Shown here: in pieces, positions 1 through 8,129 of the stretch | Numbering within the stretch: position 1 is the stretch's first letter | How the letters are laid out: the number at the start of each line of letters is the position of its first letter | DNA from: an uncultured Bacilli bacterium | GTDB lineage: Bacteria; Bacillota_I; Bacilli_A; RF39; UBA660 | NCBI GenBank assembly: GCA_947629425.1 | Contig: CANRDR010000002.1 | Coordinates: 1-22,947, forward strand | Reading direction: 5' to 3' | DNA: 22,947 nucleotides | Made by a program: the position numbers and the translations under genes | Notes under the pieces: model-generated | Seen by the model: only the letters and a program-made list of their open reading frames with translations | What the model was told of the DNA's origin: nothing | Databases searched by the model: none

Positions 1-14
1 TTATAAAAATACAT
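1..14 (-). CDS. 5' end of an unidentified gene cut by the window edge
   Basis: Read on the minus strand, an ATG at 14-12 opens a frame (Met-Tyr-Phe-Tyr...) that runs off the left edge. The start is suggested by a strong Shine-Dalgarno-like AGGGAGG at 31-25 with a 10-nt spacer. Only four codons are visible, so nothing can be said about the product. The ribosome binding site lies in the loop of a perfect inverted repeat (13-40), and the start codon touches its stem. The gene may therefore be controlled by a repressor or by RNA folding at this site. Confidence 0.35.
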
Positions 15-40
15 ATAGTGTTTTCCTCCCTACACTATAT
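13..40. promoter_or_regulatory. Perfect 9-bp inverted repeat around a ribosome binding site
   Basis: ATATAGTGT at 13-21 is the exact reverse complement of ACACTATAT at 32-40, separated by 10 nt. On the minus strand the loop carries AGGGAGG, just upstream of an ATG at 14-12. The symmetry and position fit an operator for an autoregulated gene, or a translational hairpin that exposes or hides the ribosome site. The sequence alone cannot separate the two. Confidence 0.5.
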
Positions 41-98
41 ATATACTGTATTTTTTTGCATTTCCTTTTTTTTATTTGAAATTTCATTAAAAAAGTTT

Positions 99-126
99 AA
101 AAAATACTCTAATTTATAATTTTAGA
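99..126 (-). terminator. Weak intrinsic terminator after the thioredoxin-like gene
   Basis: On the minus strand a short stem (TCTAA at 126-122 with TTAGA at 112-108) is followed by six T residues (104-99). It lies just beyond the stop codon of the gene ending at 130. The stem is only 5 bp and AT-rich, so the call is tentative. Confidence 0.35.
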
Positions 127-129
127 ATA

Positions 130-657
130 TTAAATTTTTATTTTTTTTAATTTATATTTCTTTAATAAAATGAATAATATTAATATACTTAATAATACTA
201 CTAATATAATAATTATTAATATATTATTTTTTTCTTTATATATATCTTTATTTATTTTTTTACAATTATCTATATTATCATTATTTTCTATTTTATATAT
301 TAAATCACAATAAGATTTATCTTTATAACTAGCAATAGCATTTTCTATAGATTTTTTATTATATTTATTAAAATAAGTAGTACCTATTATTGTTAATGGA
401 TATTTATCTTTTTTTATATTTAATTCTTTTTTTATAGTTTTTAATAAGTTATTATTATCTTTAATATTTAAATATGATACATCTATATTTTTAATAGTAT
501 CTAACCATTCTTTTTCTTTATTACAATTTTTACAATTATCATCATAGAATACATATACTTTTAAATCATTATTATAAGATGAAGAAGTACTCGTAATAGC
601 ATTATATGTTTTTGGAAATATTAATAATAAATATATTAATATAAATAATTTTTTCAT
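130..657 (-). CDS. Membrane-anchored extracytoplasmic thioredoxin-like protein
   Basis: A 175-residue protein with an N-terminal signal or anchor segment (about residues 3-20). A thioredoxin-fold domain follows, with the redox motif CKNC (C42, C45) after the strand VYVFYDD and a cis-proline in YPLTI (P87). A C-terminal membrane helix lies at about 144-166 and ends in a very basic tail. The basic tail should be cytoplasmic, which places the CxxC domain outside the membrane. The start is an ATG preceded by AAAAGGAG. It lies downstream of the large surface-protein gene in the same direction, with a hairpin at 679-710 between them. That protein contains three close cysteine pairs, so I infer a role in making or repairing their disulfides. 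The exact redox direction (oxidase, reductase or isomerase) cannot be read from the sequence. The fold assignment is firm; the family is not named. Confidence 0.75.
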   Translation of the reverse strand: MKKLFILIYLLLIFPKTYNAITSTSSSYNNDLKVYVFYDDNCKNCNKEKEWLDTIKNIDVSYLNIKDNNNLLKTIKKELNIKKDKYPLTIIGTTYFNKYNKKSIENAIASYKDKSYCDLIYKIENNDNIDNCKKINKDIYKEKNNILIIIILVVLLSILILFILLKKYKLKKIKI

Positions 658-678
658 AACTTTTAACTCCTTTTAAAT

Positions 679-710
679 AAATAAAGTGTAATATTTATCA
701 CACTTTATTT
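679..710 (-). terminator. Hairpin between surface-protein and thioredoxin-like genes
   Basis: AAATAAAGTGT (679-689) and ACACTTTATTT (700-710) form a perfect 11-bp stem with a 10-nt loop. The stop codon of the large surface protein (705-707) lies inside the stem. On the minus strand it is followed by a T-rich but interrupted tail. It is probably a terminator. Because the next gene's ribosome site starts directly after it, it may only reduce readthrough into the thioredoxin-like gene. Confidence 0.6.
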
Positions 711-3700
711 GTTATCAAATAATACGTTTGCATTTTTACCACTAAGTTGTGTATTATCATCATTTACTTCTAATCCATCATCTGATGCATAATATAAGAA
801 ACGTTCTTTTTCTGTTGAATCACTAGTTACATATGTACCATCTGGTCCAATAACATGATATACCTTTATTGTATATTTAGAAAAATCATTATTCTTTGAA
901 TTCTGTAATAATAAGAATCCTTGATATTGATCATCAGTTGTATTTTTATATTTGTTATAATTAATAGTAAATATTGCAGTACTATTAGTTGTATTAGATA
1001 AACGTATAGCATTATTAGAATTTTCAAATGTATTTGAACTAATATTAATATTAGCATTATCTTGTACTGTATAAATATTTATGTGATTATTATCACTTTT
1101 TCCTTTAAAATCATTTAAATAAATTTCAGTACCATCACCTACAGGATTTCCATAACCAAATTCAATTGTATTATAAATCTTATCTGTTTCAAATTCATTC
1201 CAACGTATTTTTGTTACTATATTATCGCTTGGTAAATATAATGCACTATAGGCATTTGTTGTATCATCTGCATTTTTTATATGAGAACTTTCTAAATTAA
1301 ATTTTTTAACACTTTCATCTAATTTAATTATATAATAACGTTCATCTGTTTCAGATCTAACATTATTATTACTCTTTTTACCATTAATATCTAAATTTAC
1401 TAAACTTACGTTATTTGCTTTAACTTCAATACTTCCTGTTAATTTATATTTAGTATTATCATTCTCTTTTTTACGTCCACGAATTACAATACCTTCTTTT
1501 TCAATAACTAAAGCATCTGTACCCAAATCAATGTCACTTTCAAGAATAACTATATTGTATTGACTATTTTGGCTTACTGCTTGTTTTAATTTTTTAACTA
1601 ATTCTTCATTATTTATTCCATCACTTAGTTTTAAAATCAATGCATCTTCTTTTTGAGTTTTTGTATAAACTGCATAATATGTTGCATCACTAGTTGCCTT
1701 TGGTAAATCTGTTTTATCATATTCTTTTGTTGAAGGATTTTCTTCTTTTGCCCAACCATCAAGTGTATAAACATGGTCTATATCACTACTATCAGTAAAT
1801 GCATTAAAGTATTTAATAGTTTCAGGTATCTCTGGGCTTTCATTATATTTTGTGTATCTTACAAAAGATATTGCTTTTGCTTGTGTACCTACTCCACCTT
1901 TAAATGTTATTTGGAATACTTTACTATTATTTTCATCTAAATAGTAATGAACATAACTATCTGGACTATCTAATTTATCTCCTTCTTGTTGTGTAGAAGG
2001 TGAATCTTCATATTTTAAAATCTTTTTATATTCATGTTTAAGTGCATTTTTTTCACCAACTGTTAAATTCACAGTAGCATCTTTTGTTGCTCTTACTACT
2101 GGTGTATCATAATCTTCATCTTCATCTAATATACCAGTCGCATTTAATGTACCATTTTCTACTAATATACCAGAAGTATGATTACCTGATACATCTATAT
2201 TATTTAAAATAACATTTGCAGTATCAGATAATTTAAATCCTGTTTGTGCACCTTCTACTTCTAAGTTTTCAAAAGTTATATTACCTTTAGATATAGAAAT
2301 AACACTATCTTTATCTTCAGCAATCATTTCTAATTTTTTCATATCATTTGCAGTAATTGTTAAATTTCTATCAATACTTATATTTAAAGTATCTTCTAAA
2401 GTAATATTATCATTTATATAAATTTTCTTTACATATTCATTATTAATAGCATCTTGTAATTCTTCTAAAGTATTAACAGTTACTGTTTCTTCAATTAAAT
2501 TTAAATTATAAATATTTAAATTATAAGTATATGGATCATAATTATAATCATTACCATCTATATCTACAGTAATAGGTATTAAACATTCATTTGGATAATT
2601 ATCACTATCTTTTTCATTCTTACATTTCTTTAAAGTTTCTTTATTTATAGAATGTAATACTGTTAATGAATCTCCATCTTTAGATAAAGTAATTGTTTTT
2701 TGTTTTAATCCTTCAATAGAAGAATTTTCTACAGTTTTACAATCATTACCAGATTTACAAGGAATACTAATTGTTGTTTTATTTGGTATAACTTCACTAG
2801 GATTTACATTATATATAAAATAGAAACCTGTTTTTTCTTCGTCATTAAATACTGTAACATTATCTGGATTTAATTTTTTTATAGTTCCTGATAACATTTT
2901 ATTTTCATCTATACTTATATTATAGTCATCAGGAATTTTATAACCATAATTTTCTTCTATAGTTTTTAAATCTTCTGATGCAGTACTATTTAGAGTTTCT
3001 TTATCTACTTTAATAGTAGCACTTGATGCATTTTCTAATACTATTTTAGAATAATCTACAGTTATAGTAGATGGTTCATAATTATCTCCACTTTCTCCAT
3101 CCATATCAACTTTTATTTCAAAAGTTTTATTTTCTTTTTCTGGACTTACTTTCATAAGCATAAATATATCATTAGTTGTATCATAAGCATCTTGTTTAAG
3201 TATTTTTGTTTTTTCATTATCAGGTACTGTTATTTCTACTAAATCATTTTTAGGTTCTTCAGTATGAATAACATATGCAAAATAATAATAATTGTTTAAT
3301 TTTTCATCATCAAGTGGAAATGCTTTTGTTAAACCTTTCATTCTAGGTAAGAATCCACTTATATTTACTTTATTTTCAGTAGATTGAATTTGAATATCAT
3401 AGTGCTTTTCTTTATAAGTATCTAAATCAAAACCATATGCATTTTTTAATATACTATTATCATTTATTTCATTAGTAATATTAAATTTTGTTTTATGTAA
3501 ATAATTTAAATCACTATAATCTATTTTATAATTTACAGGTATGTAATATGGATTATTTCCATCTGCATCTACAGTAATATTTATAACACATTCATCATTA
3601 TTAGTTTTTGAAATACATTCTTTACTTACTGCATATAATAAAGTTAAACTATCATATCCATCAAAATCTTTACCTTTTACAAATGTTTTATTATTTTTTT

Positions 3701-4817
3701 CTCCATTAATAGTAATTGTAGCATTATCTTTAAAGTCATTTGAGTTTATATTAAATGCAAAATAGAAATTATTAGATTCTTCTTTACTAAATACATTATC
3801 TTTTATTACTTGTTCATAAACTGTTCCAGTTATTTTATTACCATTAATTTTATAAGTATCTTTATCAGTCTTTTTATATCCATAATTTTTTTCTAATAAA
3901 TTAGTTTTAACTTCATCTGGTATTGTATCAGTTATATTTACTGTAGTTTCTTTTGGAAATTCTACATTAGACCAATCGATTTCATAATCTTTAGATTCAT
4001 AAATATTTTTATCACCATCTAAATCTACAGTTATTTTGATTTTTTTATTTTGTTCATTAGGTTTTAATGATATTAATAATACTAATCCTGTTTTTTTATC
4101 ATTTTCTAAATCATTATAAGTAAATGTTTTTTCACCTGACCATTTTTCTACTTTAATAGTAGTATCTATATTAGCATCAGGTACATTTATTACAATTGGA
4201 AAATAATATCCAGTACGTGTTTCATCAGGAAATACAGTATTATCAATATTAGTATTTTTTATTATTAATCCTTTTAATGAATTATTTGTTAAATTTAAAT
4301 CTTTACTATATTTTTTATCTGTACTATCAAAATTTTCATCAAAATTATAATTATTTAATATTTCTTTATATTTTGAATCGTTAATATCTAAAGATACATC
4401 AAATTTCGTTTCTTCTTTTAATAGATTATAGTCAATATATTCTATATTAAGAACTGTTTCATTTGTTAATGTAGTACTTCCAACATAAGGTTTACTTGCT
4501 ACTTTCCAAGTATCTCCTTCTTTATTTATTTGTGCTATAACCATTTTGTTATAAAGTTCATTAGTTTTATCAGTTGATTTTTTATCTATTTCGATACTTC
4601 TAGCAGCATACATTATATCTTTTGTATTCATTCCATATAGAGAAGTAAATACATATTTTCCAATAATATAAGCCCCACTTGCTTCTCTTTCTTCAGTATC
4701 AAAACTTTCTATTTCTTTATATAAATCTTCTAATTTCATTTCTTTAGCTGAAACTGGAATTTTTGTTATAAAGAACGCTAATAATATTGTTAATATTAAT
4801 ATTGCATATTTTTTCAT
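705..4817 (-). CDS. Large secreted repeat and beta-helix surface protein
   Basis: A 1370-residue exported protein. The chosen start is the ATG at 4817 (MKKYAILIL...), which has AGAAAGGAAG just upstream. An in-frame ATG seven codons earlier lies before that ribosome site and inside the preceding gene's last codons. After a signal peptide (about 1-24) come four related ~150-residue units (about 139-285, 289-435, 441-590, 597-771). Each closes with a signature like ITVDxDG...YxIDYS. Then follow a right-handed beta-helix-like stretch (776-900), an InlB/Listeria-type strand repeat with a GWAKEE signature (about 965-1060), and a second beta-helix-like region with many N/D turns (about 1065-1300). 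There is no LPXTG motif and no C-terminal membrane segment. Cysteines occur only as three close pairs (C401/C410, C687/C693, C732/C745). I infer an adhesin or carbohydrate-binding surface protein. No catalytic site was recognised. Confidence 0.75.
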   Translation of the reverse strand: MKKYAILILTILLAFFITKIPVSAKEMKLEDLYKEIESFDTEEREASGAYIIGKYVFTSLYGMNTKDIMYAARSIEIDKKSTDKTNELYNKMVIAQINKEGDTWKVASKPYVGSTTLTNETVLNIEYIDYNLLKEETKFDVSLDINDSKYKEILNNYNFDENFDSTDKKYSKDLNLTNNSLKGLIIKNTNIDNTVFPDETRTGYYFPIVINVPDANIDTTIKVEKWSGEKTFTYNDLENDKKTGLVLLISLKPNEQNKKIKITVDLDGDKNIYESKDYEIDWSNVEFPKETTVNITDTIPDEVKTNLLEKNYGYKKTDKDTYKINGNKITGTVYEQVIKDNVFSKEESNNFYFAFNINSNDFKDNATITINGEKNNKTFVKGKDFDGYDSLTLLYAVSKECISKTNNDECVINITVDADGNNPYYIPVNYKIDYSDLNYLHKTKFNITNEINDNSILKNAYGFDLDTYKEKHYDIQIQSTENKVNISGFLPRMKGLTKAFPLDDEKLNNYYYFAYVIHTEEPKNDLVEITVPDNEKTKILKQDAYDTTNDIFMLMKVSPEKENKTFEIKVDMDGESGDNYEPSTITVDYSKIVLENASSATIKVDKETLNSTASEDLKTIEENYGYKIPDDYNISIDENKMLSGTIKKLNPDNVTVFNDEEKTGFYFIYNVNPSEVIPNKTTISIPCKSGNDCKTVENSSIEGLKQKTITLSKDGDSLTVLHSINKETLKKCKNEKDSDNYPNECLIPITVDIDGNDYNYDPYTYNLNIYNLNLIEETVTVNTLEELQDAINNEYVKKIYINDNITLEDTLNISIDRNLTITANDMKKLEMIAEDKDSVISISKGNITFENLEVEGAQTGFKLSDTANVILNNIDVSGNHTSGILVENGTLNATGILDEDEDYDTPVVRATKDATVNLTVGEKNALKHEYKKILKYEDSPSTQQEGDKLDSPDSYVHYYLDENNSKVFQITFKGGVGTQAKAISFVRYTKYNESPEIPETIKYFNAFTDSSDIDHVYTLDGWAKEENPSTKEYDKTDLPKATSDATYYAVYTKTQKEDALILKLSDGINNEELVKKLKQAVSQNSQYNIVILESDIDLGTDALVIEKEGIVIRGRKKENDNTKYKLTGSIEVKANNVSLVNLDINGKKSNNNVRSETDERYYIIKLDESVKKFNLESSHIKNADDTTNAYSALYLPSDNIVTKIRWNEFETDKIYNTIEFGYGNPVGDGTEIYLNDFKGKSDNNHINIYTVQDNANINISSNTFENSNNAIRLSNTTNSTAIFTINYNKYKNTTDDQYQGFLLLQNSKNNDFSKYTIKVYHVIGPDGTYVTSDSTEKERFLYYASDDGLEVNDDNTQLSGKNANVLFDNK

Positions 4818-4830
4818 TTTTACTTCCTTT

Positions 4831-6048
4831 CTATTCATCTACTTTTATAGTATCCCAAACTACTTGTGCTGTAACTTTAGAATTATCTTTTAAAGTAACT
4901 GTTACATTCATACTAGAATTTCTTGTTGCATAATTACTAGTTATTCTATATGATTTTCTTTTAAAATCTGTTCCACCAATATTAACAGTTTGCCAATCAC
5001 TTATAACATTACCATCTTCTGTTAAATTACCAAATCTATAAAATGCTACTCCTCCATCGGCTCTTTCTTCTGCAATAAGAACAAACTTATATACTTTTTG
5101 TTTTTTTGTTGTAGTTGTTGTCGTTGTAGTGGTAGTCGTAGTTGTTGTAGTTGTCGTTGTAGGTTTTTGTGTAGTAGTTGTAGTTTTCGTAGTAGTCTTA
5201 GTTGTCGTAGTCTTGTTTGTTGTAGTTTTAGTTGTTGTAGTTTTAGTTGTATTTTCTGTAACACTTATTTTCTTTGTAACACTTTTACCATCTACAGTAG
5301 TAGCAGTTATAGTAACACTTCCTACTTTTATTCCTAAAACATTACCATTTTCATCTACAGTTGCAATACTATTATTGCTGCTTTTCCATGTAACATTCTT
5401 ATTTGTTGCATCATTTGGTGTTATAGTTGCAGTTAACTTAATAGTTTTTCCTACCATTACCGTACTATTGCCACTTAAACTTATACTTTGAACACTAATC
5501 TCTTTATCACTTACAGTAATTTCTATAGTAGAACTATATTTTCCATCTTTTGTTTTAGCAGTAATTGTAGAAGTTCCTGCTTTCAATGCTTTTATTACTC
5601 CATTTTCAACACTTACAACATCTTTGTTGCTACTAGTCCACAATAAATCACTATATTCTATTCCTTCTGGTATATTTAATTTAAGTTCTTGACTCTCAGA
5701 AGTTTTCATAGTTATACTAGTTTCTTTAAATGTCATAACACTTTCTAATTCTTCCCATTTAGCAACTAATATTAAATCACTAGTTATTTTAGTATTAAAA
5801 TCAAATGCTTTATCATTTAAATACCAACCTAAAAACTTATATCCACTCTTTTCTGGATCATTAGGTTTTTTAGCAAGTTTATTTCTACTAACTTTAATAC
5901 TACTTAAATAATTACCTCCATCAGTATTAAATGTTATTTCATATTTTTTATTTGATAATAAAAACATGAACAACAATATTCCAATAATTAATATTATCAC
6001 TATAATAGAAATTATTGTTAAAGTTTTTTGGTTTTTTTCCTTTTCCAT
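4831..6048 (-). CDS. Membrane-anchored adhesin with InlB repeat and Big_2 domains
   Basis: A 405-residue protein anchored by an uncleaved N-terminal helix (residues 9-31, preceded by a charged cytoplasmic stub). Outside the membrane it has an InlB/Listeria-Bacteroides-type repeat (about 36-99, with FNTDGG and GYKFLGWY signatures). Two Big_2 immunoglobulin-like domains follow (about 105-179 and 183-263; signatures WTSSNKDVVSVENG and WKSSNNSIATVDENG). A Thr/Lys stalk (267-314) leads to a C-terminal beta-rich domain (about 318-405) that I do not recognise. GAGAGGAG precedes the ATG. The next gene, for the 1370-residue secreted protein, starts 13 bp after the stop, so both are probably made from one transcript. 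Likely role: a surface stalk presenting the C-terminal domain or holding the secreted partner. The function is inferred from domain type only. Confidence 0.8.
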   Translation of the reverse strand: MEKEKNQKTLTIISIIVIILIIGILLFMFLLSNKKYEITFNTDGGNYLSSIKVSRNKLAKKPNDPEKSGYKFLGWYLNDKAFDFNTKITSDLILVAKWEELESVMTFKETSITMKTSESQELKLNIPEGIEYSDLLWTSSNKDVVSVENGVIKALKAGTSTITAKTKDGKYSSTIEITVSDKEISVQSISLSGNSTVMVGKTIKLTATITPNDATNKNVTWKSSNNSIATVDENGNVLGIKVGSVTITATTVDGKSVTKKISVTENTTKTTTTKTTTNKTTTTKTTTKTTTTTQKPTTTTTTTTTTTTTTTTTTKKQKVYKFVLIAEERADGGVAFYRFGNLTEDGNVISDWQTVNIGGTDFKRKSYRITSNYATRNSSMNVTVTLKDNSKVTAQVVWDTIKVDE

Positions 6049-6065
6049 ATTACTCCTCTCTAAAA

Positions 6066-6097
6066 ATATAGTATATAGGAAATATTTTATACTATAT
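6066..6097. promoter_or_regulatory. 10-bp inverted repeat upstream of the surface operon
   Basis: ATATAGTATA (6066-6075) and TATACTATAT (6088-6097) are exact reverse complements with a 12-nt gap. They lie 18-49 bp upstream of the ATG of the membrane adhesin gene, where the promoter is expected. The outer arm ATATAGT/ACTATAT is shared with the inverted repeat at 13-40, but the spacing differs by 4 bp. It could be an operator or a promoter-proximal hairpin. Confidence 0.4.
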
Positions 6098-6151
6098 CAT
6101 TACATTAAATATAATATCATATAGTTATACTTGAAAGCAATTTTAATTTTT

Positions 6152-6178
6152 AAAAAAAATACAAAAATTAATTTGTAT
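6152..6178 (-). terminator. Intrinsic terminator of the XRE-Fic-TtcA-like operon
   Basis: On the minus strand ATACAAA (6178-6172) pairs with TTTGTAT (6165-6159), followed by a run of seven T residues (6158-6152). It sits directly after the stop codon of the TtcA-like gene at 6181. Confidence 0.7.
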
Positions 6179-6180
6179 CT

Positions 6181-6993
6181 TTATTTATCATATTCATCTA
6201 AAAAACTTTTATAAATACCATCTTTTTTAGTACCTAATACACAATTTAAATTAATATTATCTAATGATTTAAATATATTATAATCTATATCTATATTATT
6301 TTTTCTTAAACTTTTAATTAATTCTTTTATTTCTAATCTTTTTCCATTATTTTCTTTTTCTGTAAATGAACATGCACAATTTAAAAAAGTTAATTTATTA
6401 AAATTCATCCAAGAAATTATAGATGATTCTTTTACTAAATATAATGGTCTTATTAATTCTAAACCTTTAAAATTATCACTATGTAATTTAGGCATCATTG
6501 TTTTAATTTCAGAAGCATAAAACATAGAAAGTAATGTTGTTTCTATAACATCATCAAAGTGATGTCCTAATGCTATTTTGTTACATCCTAATTCTAATGC
6601 TTTACTATATAAATAACCTCTTCTCATTCTAGCACATAAATAACAAGGTTTTTCTTTTGATATTTTATTTACTACATCAAATATATCACTTTCAAATATT
6701 TCTATTGGTATATTTAATATATTAGCATTTTTTTTAATTTGTTCTATATTTTCTTTTTTATATCCAGGATTCATTATTACATAATGTGCATTAAATTTTA
6801 TTTTTCCATGACGAATTAATTCTTGTATTAATTTAGCTAGTAAAAAAGAATCTTTTCCACCACTAATACAAACCATAATATTATCATTATCTTTAATTAA
6901 TTCATAATCATTTATAGCACGTATAAATCTACTCCATATTTCTTTTCTATATTTTTTTATTATAGTTTTTTCTATTTCTTTATATCTTTCCAT
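6181..6993 (-). CDS. TtcA-like PP-loop tRNA sulfur-transfer protein
   Basis: A 270-residue protein of the TtcA/TilS ATP-pyrophosphatase superfamily. The PP-loop SGGKDS is at 44-49. A CxxC pair in CYLCARMRRG (C117, C120) and a later NCAC (C206, C208) match the cysteines that hold an iron-sulfur cluster in TtcA. ALGHHFDDVIET (141-152) is the second conserved block. By family, such enzymes activate a tRNA base with ATP and insert sulfur; TtcA makes 2-thiocytidine at position 32. Whether this one uses C32 or another target cannot be told from sequence. Its ATG is 1 nt after the stop of the Fic gene, and the ribosome site (AAGGATG) overlaps the Fic gene's end, so translation is probably coupled. 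A minus-strand terminator follows at 6152-6178. Confidence 0.8.
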   Translation of the reverse strand: MERYKEIEKTIIKKYRKEIWSRFIRAINDYELIKDNDNIMVCISGGKDSFLLAKLIQELIRHGKIKFNAHYVIMNPGYKKENIEQIKKNANILNIPIEIFESDIFDVVNKISKEKPCYLCARMRRGYLYSKALELGCNKIALGHHFDDVIETTLLSMFYASEIKTMMPKLHSDNFKGLELIRPLYLVKESSIISWMNFNKLTFLNCACSFTEKENNGKRLEIKELIKSLRKNNIDIDYNIFKSLDNINLNCVLGTKKDGIYKSFLDEYDK

Positions 6994-6994
6994 A

Positions 6995-8113
6995 TTACAT
7001 CCTTAAATCTAAATGTTTTATTTTTTCCTTATCAATATCAATTACTTTAGGATTTATTTGTAAAAACTTATTAGGCATATTAGTATTTATATATGATTTT
7101 GTATTTTTAGTTTCTATAATTATATTTTTATCTATTAAAGGTATTATTTTTTCTAAATATATATCTTTTATCTTTTTTACTTCATTATATTCATTATAAA
7201 ATCTTGCTATATCTTTTATTGTTAAATTACTTTTAATAGTTAACATATAATCTAATATTACTTTATCATCTTCTGTTAAATTATTACTTTTATCTATACT
7301 ATGAATAAGATTAAATTTTTCTAATTCTATTAATACACTATTTAACATATACTCTATAAATAAAGTTATATCTCCATAAGTTCTACCTTTAATAATATTA
7401 TGTTCATAATTACTTTTAGAATATGCAATTGCTCTATTAAATATAATATAAGGATATGTTTTATTGTTCAATAAATACCACATAGATACTGTTCTACTTG
7501 TTCTTCCATTTACATCAAAATATGGATGTATATATACAAAATAAAAATGTATTATTTGTGATTTTATAAACGTTTCTAATTCATTAGTGGTATTATCATT
7601 ATTTATATAATCAAATAATTTATTCATAAAATAATCTAATTTTTCTTCATTTATTCCCATAAATGGTTCTTTACTTAAATATCCACCTTTTAATATATAA
7701 ACTGGTTTTAATCTATAAAATTCACCCATATTATTAGCATCATATGCTTCTAATATATCTTTACTTAATATATTATATAATTCTTTTAAAGTATCTTTAT
7801 TAATAGATTTATTATTTAATATATATTGATATCCATGATATAAATTTATTATTCTTTGTCTAGTTAAAGTTATTTTCTTACTTCTTCCTCTTAAAGCTTT
7901 TTTTATACTATTTATATCATCATTAATACCTTCTATAGCATTATTAGATTTTATTTCATCTCTTAATAATACTGATTTTACAAATTTTAAAGTATGTACA
8001 TAATCTAAATCATTTAAAAATTCATATAATTCATTTTCTTTATCTTTTAAATATTCTCTATTTATAGATAAATTTTTTCCATTTTCCATTTTTAAGTCTA
8101 TTATTTGTCTCAA
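6995..8113 (-). CDS. Fic family protein (putative AMP-transferase)
   Basis: A 372-residue protein. The Fic core motif is HPYFDVNGRTSR (196-207), close to the HPFxxGNGRxxR consensus and keeping the catalytic His, the Asn-Gly-Arg and the second Arg. The glycine before NGR is replaced by Val. SNNAIEG at 56-62 resembles the N-terminal inhibitory-helix motif of self-inhibited Fic proteins. The C-terminal ~90 residues look like a winged helix-turn-helix. Fic enzymes usually transfer AMP from ATP to a hydroxyl of a target protein. The target is unknown here. The start is a TTG at 8113-8111, supported by AGGGGG with an 8-nt spacer; no ATG is better placed. The gene lies 16 bp after the XRE membrane regulator and 1 nt before the TtcA-like gene. 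Confidence 0.82.
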   Translation of the reverse strand: MRQIIDLKMENGKNLSINREYLKDKENELYEFLNDLDYVHTLKFVKSVLLRDEIKSNNAIEGINDDINSIKKALRGRSKKITLTRQRIINLYHGYQYILNNKSINKDTLKELYNILSKDILEAYDANNMGEFYRLKPVYILKGGYLSKEPFMGINEEKLDYFMNKLFDYINNDNTTNELETFIKSQIIHFYFVYIHPYFDVNGRTSRTVSMWYLLNNKTYPYIIFNRAIAYSKSNYEHNIIKGRTYGDITLFIEYMLNSVLIELEKFNLIHSIDKSNNLTEDDKVILDYMLTIKSNLTIKDIARFYNEYNEVKKIKDIYLEKIIPLIDKNIIIETKNTKSYINTNMPNKFLQINPKVIDIDKEKIKHLDLRM

Positions 8114-8129
8114 TTTTTTAACCCCCTAA

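Noticed and set aside
5098..5491. Plus-strand open frames rich in Val or Cys/Ser opposite the adhesin gene
   Set aside because: They are the antisense reading of the Thr-rich stalk and Big_2 region; low complexity, no ribosome site, no family resemblance.
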